DNA from: Halomonas litopenaei
Lineage (GTDB): Bacteria > Pseudomonadota > Gammaproteobacteria > Pseudomonadales > Halomonadaceae
Direction of reading: 5' to 3'
DNA: 64,000 bases
NCBI RefSeq assembly: GCF_003045775.1
Contig: NZ_PXNS01000004.1
Coordinates: 434,001-498,000, forward strand
The notes under the pieces are model-generated. The model did no database searches. It was given only the letters and a program-made list of their open reading frames with translations, and was not told the origin of the DNA. Below are positions 9,174 to 18,590 of the stretch, one piece after another. The position numbers and the translations under genes are program-made. Each line of letters opens with the position of its first letter. The first letter of the stretch is position 1.

Positions 9174-9509
9174 TCAGGCGCGGATATAGGCCCAGCCCTG
9201 GCGCTGGCCCTCGGCCAGGGTGAGTACCGCTGCCTCGACGATGGCCAGTCCCCGGGTGTCGACGATGCCCTGGGCGTCGAGACTGTTGCGACACAGTTTT
9301 AACCATGCGTCGGTGTCGTCCGGGGTGGCGACGGCGGCCGCCGCGCCGCCGGCATTGGTGATGATCAGCACCTCGGCCTCGGGGCTGGCGGCCTTGAGGT
9401 TGCGGGCATTGCGCCTGGCGCGGGCAAGGCTCTCGGCGCAGGGAGCGTGAAGCATCACCTTCAAGCGTGAATCACCCGCTTCGCGGGGGGGCAGGCCGGT
9501 ATCGCTCAT
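9174..9509 (-). CDS. DsrE-family-like small protein in an ABC importer operon
   Basis: A 111-residue cytoplasmic protein with the DsrE/YchN pattern: an N-terminal strand followed by HAPCAESLARARRNARNL, a central strand EVLIITNAGG, then LCRNSLDAQGI, matching the conserved C-x-N-x-L segment of DsrE proteins. Characterised family members are sulfur-transfer or redox proteins. Its ATG overlaps the ATPase stop by four bases (ATGA), so it is translationally coupled to the ABC transporter. The link suggests a sulfur- or redox-related substrate, but that is inference. GGAGGCGTC precedes the start. Confidence 0.7.
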   Translation of the reverse strand: MSDTGLPPREAGDSRLKVMLHAPCAESLARARRNARNLKAASPEAEVLIITNAGGAAAAVATPDDTDAWLKLCRNSLDAQGIVDTRGLAIVEAAVLTLAEGQRQGWAYIRA

Positions 9510-10294
9510 GACGCCTCCGGGACGGCGCCGATCAATGTTTCCAGATGATGGACCTGGGCGCCGAAGTCGGCATGCTCACGGCGATTGTCGGTGGGCAGCG
9601 TGATCTCGAGGGTATCGATGACCCGCGCCGGGGCCCCGCCCTGATGTCCACCGAGCACCATCACCCGGTCGGCCAGCAGTACAGCCTCTTCGATGTCGTG
9701 GGTAACGAAGACGATGGCGGCCTCGGTGCGCTGGCGCAGGTCGATCAACTCGTTCTGCAGGCGACGGCGAGTGATCGCATCCAGCGCCGAGAAGGGCTCG
9801 TCCATGAACAGCACCCGGGGCTTTACCGCCAGCGCCCGGGCAATGCCGACACGCTGTTGCTGGCCGCCGGACAGGGTGGAAGGAAAGCGCTCGGGCATGT
9901 CGCCCAGGCCGACCAGCTCCAGCGGCGCAAGGGCGCGGCGCTGGCGCTCCTCCCGGGACAGCCCCAGTCCCTCGAGCCCGAGCGCCACATTGGCGCGGAT
10001 GCGTCGCCAGGGAAACAGCCGCGGCGCCTGGAAGACCATCGACCAGGGCCGCGCTCCATCACGTGGGCTCTCGTCCAGCCAGCGCTCGCCTGCCACCGCC
10101 GGCAGCAGGCCGCAGAGTGCCCGCAGCAGTGTCGACTTGCCGACCCCGGAGGCACCGACGATGGCGATGAACTCCCGTGGAGCCAGGCGCAGGTCGACAT
10201 GTTCGAGCACGCGCTGGCCGCCGAAGCCCAGGGCCAGGTCATGGGCCTTGAGCACGCAGGCGTCGGCGTTGCGTTCGGCTGTCAGGGTGTCCAT
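9506..10294 (-). CDS. ABC transporter ATPase (SsuB/TauB/NrtD type)
   Basis: 262 residues with Walker A GASGVGKST, Q-loop region FQAPRLFPW, signature LSGGQQQR, Walker B VLFMDEP and switch His in VTHDIEEA. The DEPFSALD and HDIEEAVLLADR segments place it with the nitrate/sulfonate/taurine ATPases. It overlaps the permease gene by 13 bases. It energises import by the permease and binding protein of the same operon. Confidence 0.9.
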   Translation of the reverse strand: MDTLTAERNADACVLKAHDLALGFGGQRVLEHVDLRLAPREFIAIVGASGVGKSTLLRALCGLLPAVAGERWLDESPRDGARPWSMVFQAPRLFPWRRIRANVALGLEGLGLSREERQRRALAPLELVGLGDMPERFPSTLSGGQQQRVGIARALAVKPRVLFMDEPFSALDAITRRRLQNELIDLRQRTEAAIVFVTHDIEEAVLLADRVMVLGGHQGGAPARVIDTLEITLPTDNRREHADFGAQVHHLETLIGAVPEAS

Positions 10295-11043
10295 ATCAGC
10301 AGCCTTTTTTGCAGATGCAGGAAGCCCAGGTCGAACAGGGCGTAGAGCGCGGCAATGGTCAGCATGTAGACCACCACGATATCGGTGGCCAGCAGGCCCG
10401 AGGCCTCCATCATGCGCTGGCCGATGCCGGGAATGCCGAACAGTTCGGCCGCGACCACGGTCATCCAGCCCTGGCCGAGGCCGGCGCGCAGGCCACCGAG
10501 GATGCCGGGGGCCGCCGCGGGCAGGCTGACCTTGGTCAGGCGGGCCAGCAGCGAACCCTGGCCGAAGGCCCTAGCTACCTCGTCATAGCCGGGGTCCACC
10601 GCACGCACCGCGCTGTAGCTGGCGAAGTAGTTGATCCAGAACACCCCGATACTGATGATGAAGGCCGCCGCCGATGGTGTGATCCCGAACCAGATGATGG
10701 CAAAGGGGATCCAGGCCAGTGGCGGGATCGGGCGAAGCAGGCGCGCCAGCCAGGCGTGCAGGGCGTCGAACACCGGCAGCAGGGCCGCCGCTACGCCCAT
10801 GGCGATGCCTGCCAGCGAGCCGATGGCCACCCCTACGCTGTAGTGAGACAGGCTCGAGCTGACGACTTCCCACCAGATGCCGTCGACCACCTCGCCCCAG
10901 AAGACCGTCGGGATCGCAGAGGGCAGCGGGACCAGATTGCCGGGCAGCAGCCCCAGGCGCAGTGAGATCTCCCAGAGTGCCACAAAGGCGACGAGCCCCA
11001 GCGCACCGAGGCCGGTGCGCCGGCTACGAGATACCGACTTCAT
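10282..11043 (-). CDS. ABC transporter permease (SsuC/TauC type)
   Basis: 253 residues with about six membrane helices and the cytoplasmic EAA-like loop (DEVARAFGQGSLLARLTKVSLPAAAPGILGG region in its usual place). The ATG overlaps the TGA of the binding-protein gene as ATGA, so the operon order is binding protein, permease, ATPase, DsrE-like protein. The substrate is unassigned; homologues carry sulfonates, nitrate, cyanate or thiamine-pyrimidine precursors. Confidence 0.9.
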   Translation of the reverse strand: MKSVSRSRRTGLGALGLVAFVALWEISLRLGLLPGNLVPLPSAIPTVFWGEVVDGIWWEVVSSSLSHYSVGVAIGSLAGIAMGVAAALLPVFDALHAWLARLLRPIPPLAWIPFAIIWFGITPSAAAFIISIGVFWINYFASYSAVRAVDPGYDEVARAFGQGSLLARLTKVSLPAAAPGILGGLRAGLGQGWMTVVAAELFGIPGIGQRMMEASGLLATDIVVVYMLTIAALYALFDLGFLHLQKRLLIWTP

Positions 11044-12086
11044 GGGCTCGTGTCGCCTTCTTCGGCGTCTGCGTCAGCGCTTGCGGTCAGGTCGTCGTAC
11101 CAGCGGGTGTCGAACAGAGTGTCGATGTCGAGGCCCTGCTTGAGGGTGCCGTTGGCCAGCTGGAAGTCATGCATGGTGCGGGTGCCCTCGACGATCGCGT
11201 GGGGATCGGCGCCGTAGTTGGCGAAGGGCGACGACAGTGCAGCCTCTACGGTTTCCAGCGGCACCAGACGCTTGCCGACGAACTCGCGCACCGAGGGGGC
11301 GACCTGCTGTGGCGTATCGACCAGGGCGTGGGTCGCTCGCAGGTGAAGTTCGAGCAAGGTGCTGACGGCATCGGGGCGCTGTTCGAGCAGGCTTTCGCGT
11401 GCAGCCAGCACCGCGCCGGGTTGACCCGGCAACATGTCCGAGGCGTGGGCCACGATCTGGGCGTCGTCGAGGCGTTCGGTCACGGTGGAGAGTATCGGCT
11501 CCAGGGTCGAGGCGGCGTCCACTGCACCGGCCAGCAGCGCCTGCTGGACACGATCGGCGCCCATGGCGACGATCTCGACGGCGTCGCTGCCGATGCCCAG
11601 GCGTTCGTCCAGCCAGTAGCGCAATACCGTGTCGGGTACCGAGCCCTTGGGGAAGGTGGCGATCTTGGGCCGACGGCCTTCGCGCTCGGTAAAGTCGGCG
11701 ATGGCCTGGGCCGGGTCGGCGTCGGCCATCAGGCTGGCCAGTTCGCCGCGGGCGACCAGGCCGATCTGCTCCTGGATGGCGGCCGCCAGTACCTTGATCG
11801 GTACCCCGTTGGCGCGAGCCACCATGGCCGGGCCGATACCGAAGTACATGACGTCGAGATCACCCGAGGCCAGCGCCTGGACCATCGCCGGCCCGCTGGA
11901 AAAGCGTGTCAGCTCAAGTTCCAGACCGGCCTCTTCGGTCCAGCCTTCGCCCTCCATCACGAATAGCTGAGCCACCGGCAGGATCGGCATATAACCAACC
12001 TCCAGCGGACCTTCGTCGGCGGCGATGGCGGTACCAGGCAGAAGCAGGGCGGCGGCGGTCAGCCAGCGGTAAAGGAGCTGGGGCAT
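11040..12086 (-). CDS. ABC transporter substrate-binding protein (NMT1/SsuA-like)
   Basis: A 348-residue periplasmic binding protein with a signal peptide ending near AIAADE. It has the NMT1/SsuA fold pattern: VGYMPILPVAQLFV at the start, ELTRFSSGPAMVQALASGDLDV in the first lobe, then a KIATFPKGSVPD hinge region. I chose the ATG at 12086 because AGGAGGGCTCC precedes it; the in-frame ATG at 12104 would contain that ribosome site within the gene. No THI5-type cysteine motif is seen, so thiamine-precursor uptake is not supported despite nearby thiE and thiM. Confidence 0.85.
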   Translation of the reverse strand: MPQLLYRWLTAAALLLPGTAIAADEGPLEVGYMPILPVAQLFVMEGEGWTEEAGLELELTRFSSGPAMVQALASGDLDVMYFGIGPAMVARANGVPIKVLAAAIQEQIGLVARGELASLMADADPAQAIADFTEREGRRPKIATFPKGSVPDTVLRYWLDERLGIGSDAVEIVAMGADRVQQALLAGAVDAASTLEPILSTVTERLDDAQIVAHASDMLPGQPGAVLAARESLLEQRPDAVSTLLELHLRATHALVDTPQQVAPSVREFVGKRLVPLETVEAALSSPFANYGADPHAIVEGTRTMHDFQLANGTLKQGLDIDTLFDTRWYDDLTASADADAEEGDTSP

Positions 12087-12333
12087 GGAGCCCTCCTGGA
12101 GCAATGAAGTTAATGATCAGCATGATAACGATCGGGGGACGAGGGCGACACGCAGGCGTGCGATCAATCCGTTATATGCTTATTAGGCGCCGGAAGGCGC
12201 CGACACGACAATGGCCGCCCGGGGGCGGCCATCGCTGAGGGGACAGGCTGTCTGACGTAGCGGTAGATAGAGAGGGGGCGCTGCTCGTCCCTCCCTCGGA
12301 CACTTCTGTCCTTACGTCTTGCCTGCTCCGTCC

Positions 12334-12972
12334 TTACTTCTTGCCGGGCTGTTTGACAAAACGCAGGTACGGACGCTGTTCGTCCCAGCCCTCAGGGAAC
12401 AGGGTCTTGGCCTCGTCGTTGGAGACGGCGGGCACGATGATGCAACGGTCGCCATGGTTCCAGTTCACCGGGGTCGCCACCTTGTAGCCGTCGGTCAGCT
12501 GCAGGCTGTCCAGCACCCTCAGGATCTCGTCGAAGTTGCGTCCGGTGCTGGCCGGGTAGGTCAGCGTCAGGCGCACCTTCTTGGCCGGATCGATGATGAA
12601 TACGCTTCGCACCGTCAGGGTGTCGTTGGCGTTGGGGTGGATCATGTCGTAGAGGTCACTGACCTTGCGATCGGCGTCGGCGAGCAGCGGGAAGTTGAGC
12701 CCGTGGCCCTGGGTGTCCTCGATATCGCCGGCCCAGGCGTGGTGATCCTCGATGGGGTCCACCGACAGGCCGATGGCCTTGGCGTTGCGTTTGTCGAATT
12801 CACCCTTGAGGCGCGACACTTCCCCGAGTTCGGTGGTGCACACCGGGGTGAAGTCCTTGGGGTGAGAGAACAGGATGACCCAGCTGTCACCGGCCCACTC
12901 ATGAAAGTGAATGGTGCCGGCGGTGCTTTCCTGTGTGAAGTCCGGTGCGGTATCACCCAGTCGTAGCGTCAT
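12334..12972 (-). CDS. 1-Cys peroxiredoxin (Prx6 subfamily)
   Basis: A 212-residue thiol peroxidase that reduces hydroperoxides. Peroxidatic Cys45 lies in HPKDFTPVCTTE, which is the Prx6-type motif, and the C-terminal half has the Prx6 extension ending in PYLRFV. There is no resolving cysteine in the usual 2-Cys position. AAGGAGACGACC precedes the start. It is probably monocistronic and cytoplasmic. Confidence 0.93.
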   Translation of the reverse strand: MTLRLGDTAPDFTQESTAGTIHFHEWAGDSWVILFSHPKDFTPVCTTELGEVSRLKGEFDKRNAKAIGLSVDPIEDHHAWAGDIEDTQGHGLNFPLLADADRKVSDLYDMIHPNANDTLTVRSVFIIDPAKKVRLTLTYPASTGRNFDEILRVLDSLQLTDGYKVATPVNWNHGDRCIIVPAVSNDEAKTLFPEGWDEQRPYLRFVKQPGKK

Positions 12973-13063
12973 GGTCGTCTCCTTGGCGGTTGATGGCGAC
13001 GGGCCCGGACGGACCCGTCGGGTCGATCGGTGAGACCGGGGCGCGGCCTCGTGGCAGCGAGCG

Positions 13064-13558
13064 TCAGGGCGCTGGCGCGGCCGCCCCGACGAAGCGATCC
13101 TGCCAATAGTCTATGGACAGCGAGGTGGTGGTGACCGTTCGCCCGCGTCCGGGCGCATGGATCATCACATCGTCGCCGGCGTAGATGCCGACATGGCTGA
13201 CCCCGGGACCCTTGCCGGTAGCGAAGAACAGAAGATCACCCGGCCGTGCCTCGTCGATGGGCGGCAGGCGCCGGTATTGCTCCCGGGATGAGCGCGGCAA
13301 GGGGATACCCGCCCGGGAATACGTCATCTGGGCCAGGCCGGAACAGTCCAGCCCGCGCGGATCGTTGCCGCCGAACCGGTAGGGGGTGCCGACGGCGCTG
13401 CGCGCCTCGGACAGGATCAGGGCACGTTCCATGGACAGTCCCTGGCCGCTGTCATCGGTGCTCAGCGGGGCCGAGGCACAGCCCCCCAGAAGTACCAGCA
13501 GCAGTGCCATCAGGGCTGTCCAAGAGGACCTGGTGTACCACGGCATCGAAGTGGTCAT
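13064..13558 (-). CDS. NlpC/P60 (C40) cell-wall endopeptidase lipoprotein
   Basis: A 164-residue Spr/NlpC-like hydrolase predicted to cut peptide cross-links in peptidoglycan. A signal peptide ends in the lipobox LLGGC, with Cys27 as the lipidated residue. The catalytic triad is visible as Cys72 (LDCSGL), His122 (SHVGIY) and His134 (IHAPGRG). Lipidation puts it on the periplasmic face of a membrane, probably the outer one. GGGAAAG precedes the start. Confidence 0.92.
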   Translation of the reverse strand: MTTSMPWYTRSSWTALMALLLVLLGGCASAPLSTDDSGQGLSMERALILSEARSAVGTPYRFGGNDPRGLDCSGLAQMTYSRAGIPLPRSSREQYRRLPPIDEARPGDLLFFATGKGPGVSHVGIYAGDDVMIHAPGRGRTVTTTSLSIDYWQDRFVGAAAPAP

Positions 13559-13711
13559 TGCGGCTTTCCCTGCACAGACGAGGCGCCCTCTACGGTACTC
13601 TGCCCTACCAGGCAGGCCAAGGGGGGCCGAGGCGTAATGTGTCGCTGGCGCCGCAGGCGTAGCGACAACGACAAGGCGACCAGGGGCGGACGCTACCGAC
13701 AGGCCGATGCC

Positions 13712-13759
13712 CCCTAACGAAAGGAGATACGTGTGCCCTAACGAAAGGAGATGCGTGTG
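13712..13759. repeat. 24-bp tandem duplication at the end of the following gene
   Basis: CCCTAACGAAAGGAGATRCG plus TGTG occurs twice in tandem (13712-13735 and 13736-13759) with one difference. The copies include the stop and last seven codons of the leftward gene ending at 13738, so its tail has been duplicated beyond its own stop. Confidence 0.85.
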
Positions 13760-14082
13760 CCGTTGGCCAGCATCTCGTCGGGGGTCATGGCCTTGCCCTC
13801 CACGCCGATCATCTCGTCACCGCACTGATCGGTCCAGGTCAGGACGCCATGGGTCAGGCCGACGCCGCCGAGCAACTCGCGGATCTCGCCGGTGCCGAGA
13901 AAGGTGCGGGTTCGCCCCTTGTCGTCGGCAAGCTCTGTGGTGCCGTTGGCGTGATGAAAGCGCACCGTGTAGATGCCATCCATCGACTCCACCTCGACGA
14001 TGGGCGAAAACCCGCGGGACAAGGCCTTGGCGAGTGCCTTGAGGGTAATCTGGCGCTCCAGGGTGTAGTCGATGTCAGCCAT
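13738..14082 (-). CDS. Conserved small protein, possibly DUF6482 family
   Basis: A 114-residue soluble protein with no signal peptide. It opens with a helix-rich segment (about residues 8-25), then VEVESMDGIYTVRFHHANG, a beta-rich stretch, and a C-terminus ending in a basic ISFR. The pattern resembles small DUF6482-type proteins of halophilic gammaproteobacteria, but I cannot confirm it here. GGAGGAAACACC precedes the ATG. Its 3' end is part of a 24-bp tandem duplication. Function unknown. Confidence 0.7.
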   Translation of the reverse strand: MADIDYTLERQITLKALAKALSRGFSPIVEVESMDGIYTVRFHHANGTTELADDKGRTRTFLGTGEIRELLGGVGLTHGVLTWTDQCGDEMIGVEGKAMTPDEMLANGTRISFR

Positions 14083-14248
14083 CTTGGTGTTTCCTCCGGC
14101 GAAACGGGCCTCTTAAGACTGGTCCAGCAAAGGACTTCTGGCAAACAGGTAAGTGCGGTGCCGTGACCCAGTCGTTGAAGGCGCGTTCTTGAGGCGGTGT
14201 GCCGAGCCGGTATGGTTGATGGCTTCTACAGCTATCGACAGGTGAACC

Positions 14249-15214
14249 ATGCGACACCATTCCATGCCCTTGGCCCTGGCGGCCTCGATTGCGCTCGCGG
14301 CTTCCTTCGGCGCCCATGCTCAGGACCAGGAAGATGCCCAGGTTCGTTTTTCCGTGCCCGCCTGGCCCGGTGTAACGGTCAAGACGGCCCTGGCATCCAC
14401 CCTGCTCGAGACCCTGGGTTATGAGCCGGTCCAGGAAGAGCTGGGCTCCACCATCACCTATCAGGCCCTGCGCCAGGGAGAGCTCGACGCCTTTCTGGCG
14501 GCCTGGTTGCCGGCCCAGCAGGGCATGTACGACGCCAGCTTCGAGGATGGCGAGTCCAAGCTCGAGGACCTTGGCAACAACGTCGACGGTGCGCGCCTCG
14601 GCTTTGCCGTACCCACCTACGTCTACGAAGCCGGCGTGAAAACGGCGGAGGATCTGGACAAGGAAGAGTTTGCCGACAAGCTGGACCGCACCATCTATTC
14701 CATCGAGGTGGGCTCCGGCATGAGCGACTCGCTCAACAGCGCGGTGGATGAGGACACCTACGGTCTGGGTGACTGGAACCTGTCCGAGACCTCGACGCCA
14801 GGCATGCTGAGCGCCGTGGACGCGGCGATCGATCGTGAAGAGTGGATCGTGTTCGCCGCCTGGACCCCGCACTGGATGAACATCGAGTTCGACGTGCGTT
14901 ATCTGGATGACCCCGAGGACATGTGGGGCCCGGAAGGCGGCCGCAGCGACGTGCGCACCCTGGTGCGCAGCGAGTTCGCCGAGAGCCACCCCAATGCCAC
15001 CCGTCTGCTCGATCAGCTGGTGTTTACCGCCGATGACCAGAGCGCCATGATCCGTGGCTTCAGCTACGAAGAGCGCGAGCCGGAGGCGGTCGCCGTCGAT
15101 TGGCTGCGTGAACACCCCGAGGAGACCAAGGGCTTCCTCGAGGGGGTCACCACGCGCGACGGCGAGGAGGCCTGGCCCGTGGTGCGCGATGCACTGGAGA
15201 TCCCCGAAGCCTGA
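14249..15214 (+). CDS. Glycine betaine/choline-type ABC substrate-binding protein (OpuAC family), orphan
   Basis: A 321-residue periplasmic protein with a signal peptide cut after SFGAHA. It shows OpuAC features: VPAWPGVTVKTALAS near the N-terminus, a LRQGELDAFLAAWLP segment, a VGSGMSDS loop, and aromatic residues such as WTPHWMN that could form a cation-pi cage for a quaternary amine. No ATPase or permease gene is nearby, so it must partner with a transporter elsewhere or act as a second binding protein. A compatible-solute role fits a halophile, but the ligand is inferred. Confidence 0.87.
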   Translation: MRHHSMPLALAASIALAASFGAHAQDQEDAQVRFSVPAWPGVTVKTALASTLLETLGYEPVQEELGSTITYQALRQGELDAFLAAWLPAQQGMYDASFEDGESKLEDLGNNVDGARLGFAVPTYVYEAGVKTAEDLDKEEFADKLDRTIYSIEVGSGMSDSLNSAVDEDTYGLGDWNLSETSTPGMLSAVDAAIDREEWIVFAAWTPHWMNIEFDVRYLDDPEDMWGPEGGRSDVRTLVRSEFAESHPNATRLLDQLVFTADDQSAMIRGFSYEEREPEAVAVDWLREHPEETKGFLEGVTTRDGEEAWPVVRDALEIPEA

Positions 15215-15264
15215 TGTCGGTTGCCTCAAGCGTCGACTGAAGACCGCCGTTTGGAGCGAAAGAC

Positions 15265-15296
15265 GAAAGGACCGCCCCAGGGCGGTCCTTTGTTTT
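15265..15296 (+). terminator. Rho-independent terminator after the betaine-binding protein
   Basis: AGGACCGCC pairs with GGCGGTCCT over a short loop, preceded by AAA and followed by TTGTTTT. It starts 50 bases after the stop. Confidence 0.85.
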
Positions 15297-15364
15297 CTGC
15301 AGGTCGACAGGACGGCGTGTGGTGTCCACTCGAATTGTCGAGCGAGCGGGTCGTGATGACAGGA

Positions 15365-16540
<1,176 letters not shown>

Positions 16541-16580
16541 GGACGTTGATCTCCGGTTGGTCAGGGGACGGCGGGGCGCG

Positions 16581-17483
16581 TCAGGCGTGGTCGTCGGCGC
16601 GCAGCGGTGTGGCGCGACGACGAAGGCGAGCAGAAAGACTGTGCTGGCGGCCAAACAGCGCCGACAGCAGATAGGCCACACCGGCCAGCAGGATGATGGC
16701 CGGTCCAGAGGGCAGGCTCAGGTGGTAGGAAATCAGCAGGCCACCGAGGCTGGCGCCCAGCGCGATCACCACCGACAGCACTATCAGGCCCTCGAGGCGC
16801 GTGCTCCAGAAGCGAGCGGTGGTGGCCGGCAGCATCATCAGACCGACCGCCATCAGCGTGCCTAGGGTCTGAAACCCGGCGGTAAGGTTGAGCACGACGA
16901 GCCCCAGGAAGACACCGTGGACCAGACCGCTTCTGGTGCCTTGGCTGCGCAGAAACAGCGGGTCGAGGCATTCCACCACCAGGGCGCGGAAGATCACCGC
17001 CAGGGTGATGACGATCAGGCTACTGATGCCGGTGATCAGCACCAGGGCGGTGGTGTCCACCGCCAGAATGGAGCCGAACAGCACATGGGTCAGATCGACA
17101 CTGCTGCCGCCCAGGGCGACTAGCATCACACCGGCCGCCAGCGAGATCAGGAAGAAGCTCGCCATGGCCGAGTCTTCCCGGTGGCCGGTGAGCTGGGACA
17201 CGCTGCCGGCCAACAGCGCGATCAATAGCCCTGACAGCATGCCGCCAAGGCTCATGATGGGCAGCGAGAAACCGGCCATCAGAAAACCCAGCGCAACGCC
17301 GGGCAGGATGGCGTGGGACATGGCGTCACCGATCAGGCTCATGCCGCGCAGCATCAGGAAGACCCCCAGCGGCGGCGCCGCCAGCGACAGCGCCAGGCTG
17401 GCCAGCAGTGCACGGCTCATGAAGGCATAGTCGAAAGGGGCGATCAGCCACAGGTACAGGGTGGAAAGCAGCGAGTCGAGCAT
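16581..17483 (-). CDS. znuB: Zinc ABC transporter permease
   Basis: A 300-residue ABC-3 family permease with about eight membrane helices. The conserved GDAMSHAILPGVALGFL segment after the second helix is typical of ZnuB/MntB-type proteins. It directly follows znuC and precedes znuA by 40 bases on the same strand, so the three are one Zur-controlled operon. Confidence 0.95.
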   Translation of the reverse strand: MLDSLLSTLYLWLIAPFDYAFMSRALLASLALSLAAPPLGVFLMLRGMSLIGDAMSHAILPGVALGFLMAGFSLPIMSLGGMLSGLLIALLAGSVSQLTGHREDSAMASFFLISLAAGVMLVALGGSSVDLTHVLFGSILAVDTTALVLITGISSLIVITLAVIFRALVVECLDPLFLRSQGTRSGLVHGVFLGLVVLNLTAGFQTLGTLMAVGLMMLPATTARFWSTRLEGLIVLSVVIALGASLGGLLISYHLSLPSGPAIILLAGVAYLLSALFGRQHSLSARLRRRATPLRADDHA

Positions 17484-18203
17484 TCAGACAGATCCAGGAA
17501 AGGTCAGCGGCAGTCGAGGTGGGCGGGTCAATTGACCGGTGTGACGCTCCACCAGCGCATCCGGCGTGGCCCAGCGGCCGTGGCCCTGGGACAGGATCAG
17601 GACGTCATCGGCCAGGCGTGCCAGTTGCTCCATGTCGTGCAGCACGATGATCAGGGTCGCCCCCTGTTCGGCCATCTCGCGCAGCACGTCCATCAGCATC
17701 TCGACGGTATCGACGTCGACGTTGGCAAAGGGTTCATCGAGCAGCAGCAGTTCGGCTTCCTGCATCAGCGTCCGGCCGATCAGGGCTCGCTGGCGCTGGC
17801 CTCCGGACAGCTCGCCCAGCGGGCGGTGGGCCAGCCGCGAGATGCCCAGACGTTCCATGATCTCGCGCCCACGGCGATAGTGAGCGGCGCAGTAACCCTT
17901 GAAGGCACCGTGGCTCGGCCAGGTGCCGGTCATGATCAGTTCCTCGACGCTCATCGGGAAGCTCAGGTCCAGCGCCAGCTGCTGCGGCAGCCAGGCGCGG
18001 CGCGCCGCCGGAACGGCGCATTCGACGCGGCCCGCGACCGGCGTCAAGTTGCCCATGATGGCCTGGATCAGGGTGCTCTTGCCGGCGCCGTTGGCGCCGA
18101 TGAGCGCGGTGATGGCGCCATCCTGAAAGCGCCCCTCGAGATGTTCGAGCACGGTGCGCCCGCCGCGTGCCAACTGCAGATCATGCAAGACGAGGCGTGA
18201 CAT
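17484..18203 (-). CDS. znuC: Zinc ABC transporter ATPase
   Basis: 239 residues with Walker A GANGAGKST, signature LSGGQRQRALIGR, Walker B LLLLDEPFANVD and the switch His in VLHDME. I start it at 18203, where the ATG overlaps the TGA of a small upstream ORF as TGATG, which implies translational coupling. Longer in-frame starts (18215, 18314) have poor ribosome sites. The C-terminus is short and ends right at the znuB start. Confidence 0.93.
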   Translation of the reverse strand: MSRLVLHDLQLARGGRTVLEHLEGRFQDGAITALIGANGAGKSTLIQAIMGNLTPVAGRVECAVPAARRAWLPQQLALDLSFPMSVEELIMTGTWPSHGAFKGYCAAHYRRGREIMERLGISRLAHRPLGELSGGQRQRALIGRTLMQEAELLLLDEPFANVDVDTVEMLMDVLREMAEQGATLIIVLHDMEQLARLADDVLILSQGHGRWATPDALVERHTGQLTRPPRLPLTFPGSV

Positions 18204-18343
18204 CAGTGCCACCATCCGGCGGACCAGGACACCGCCAGCCACAGTGGCAGCAGGGGAATCAGCACCAGCATCAGTCGGCGCCGCATGGACAGGGACATCA
18301 GCGAGAAGTGGCAAGGCCCTTCGGGGCGGTGACGATGGGTCAT
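18203..18343 (-). CDS. Putative 46-residue membrane peptide leading the znu operon
   Basis: It begins at an ATG about 45 bases downstream of the Zur box and its TGA overlaps the znuC ATG (TGATG). The peptide has a His/Arg-rich start (MTHRHRPEG), then a basic MRRR followed by one strong hydrophobic helix and a Trp/His-rich end (SAGWWH). The histidines and the coupling suggest either a zinc-related small protein or a translational leader. A ribosome site is weak (GGAG about 13 bases upstream). I do not recognise the family. Confidence 0.5.
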   Translation of the reverse strand: MTHRHRPEGPCHFSLMSLSMRRRLMLVLIPLLPLWLAVSWSAGWWH

Positions 18344-18385
18344 GCAGGATAGCTCCGGGGCAAATCGGTCGAGCAAAATGGTTGA

Positions 18386-18402
18386 AAGTTATAACATAAC
18401 AA
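18386..18402 (-). promoter_or_regulatory. Zur box upstream of znuCBA
   Basis: GTTATAACATAAC (18388-18400) is an inverted repeat GTTAT-AAC-ATAAC. Arms and 3-bp spacer match the core of the known znu Zur operators (GTTATA-TATAAC). It lies 45 bases before the small leader ORF in an AT-rich patch. Zur with zinc bound should repress the operon here. Confidence 0.85.
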
Positions 18403-18590
18403 TATCTGGGATTCCACGACTTCCCTCCCTCGGGCCATCCACTTGAGGTAGCCGCCAGAGCGTTCGAGGCAGGCGTGGAACTTTCCTACAATCGGTACTG
18501 CAAAGAATGTCTTCCCACGATAGACTGAAATAAAGTGTCAGGTGTGCCTGGTCTCGCACAACAGGACAACGTTTCTACGGAGTTTTCAGG

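Noticed and set aside
9174-12086. ThiXYZ thiamine-precursor importer
   Set aside because: The closeness to thiM/thiE and the NMT1-like fold suggested it, but there is no pyrimidine-binding signature and a DsrE-like gene is not expected in that system.
12105-12133. AT-rich GTTAATGATCAGCATGATAAC as a Fur or Zur site before the ABC operon
   Set aside because: It has repeated ATGAT words, but the two halves do not form a good inverted repeat for either regulator.
16541-16681. N-terminal extension of ZnuA
   Set aside because: It would overlap znuB and place the signal peptide inside the protein; the ATG at 16540 has a ribosome site and a proper signal sequence.
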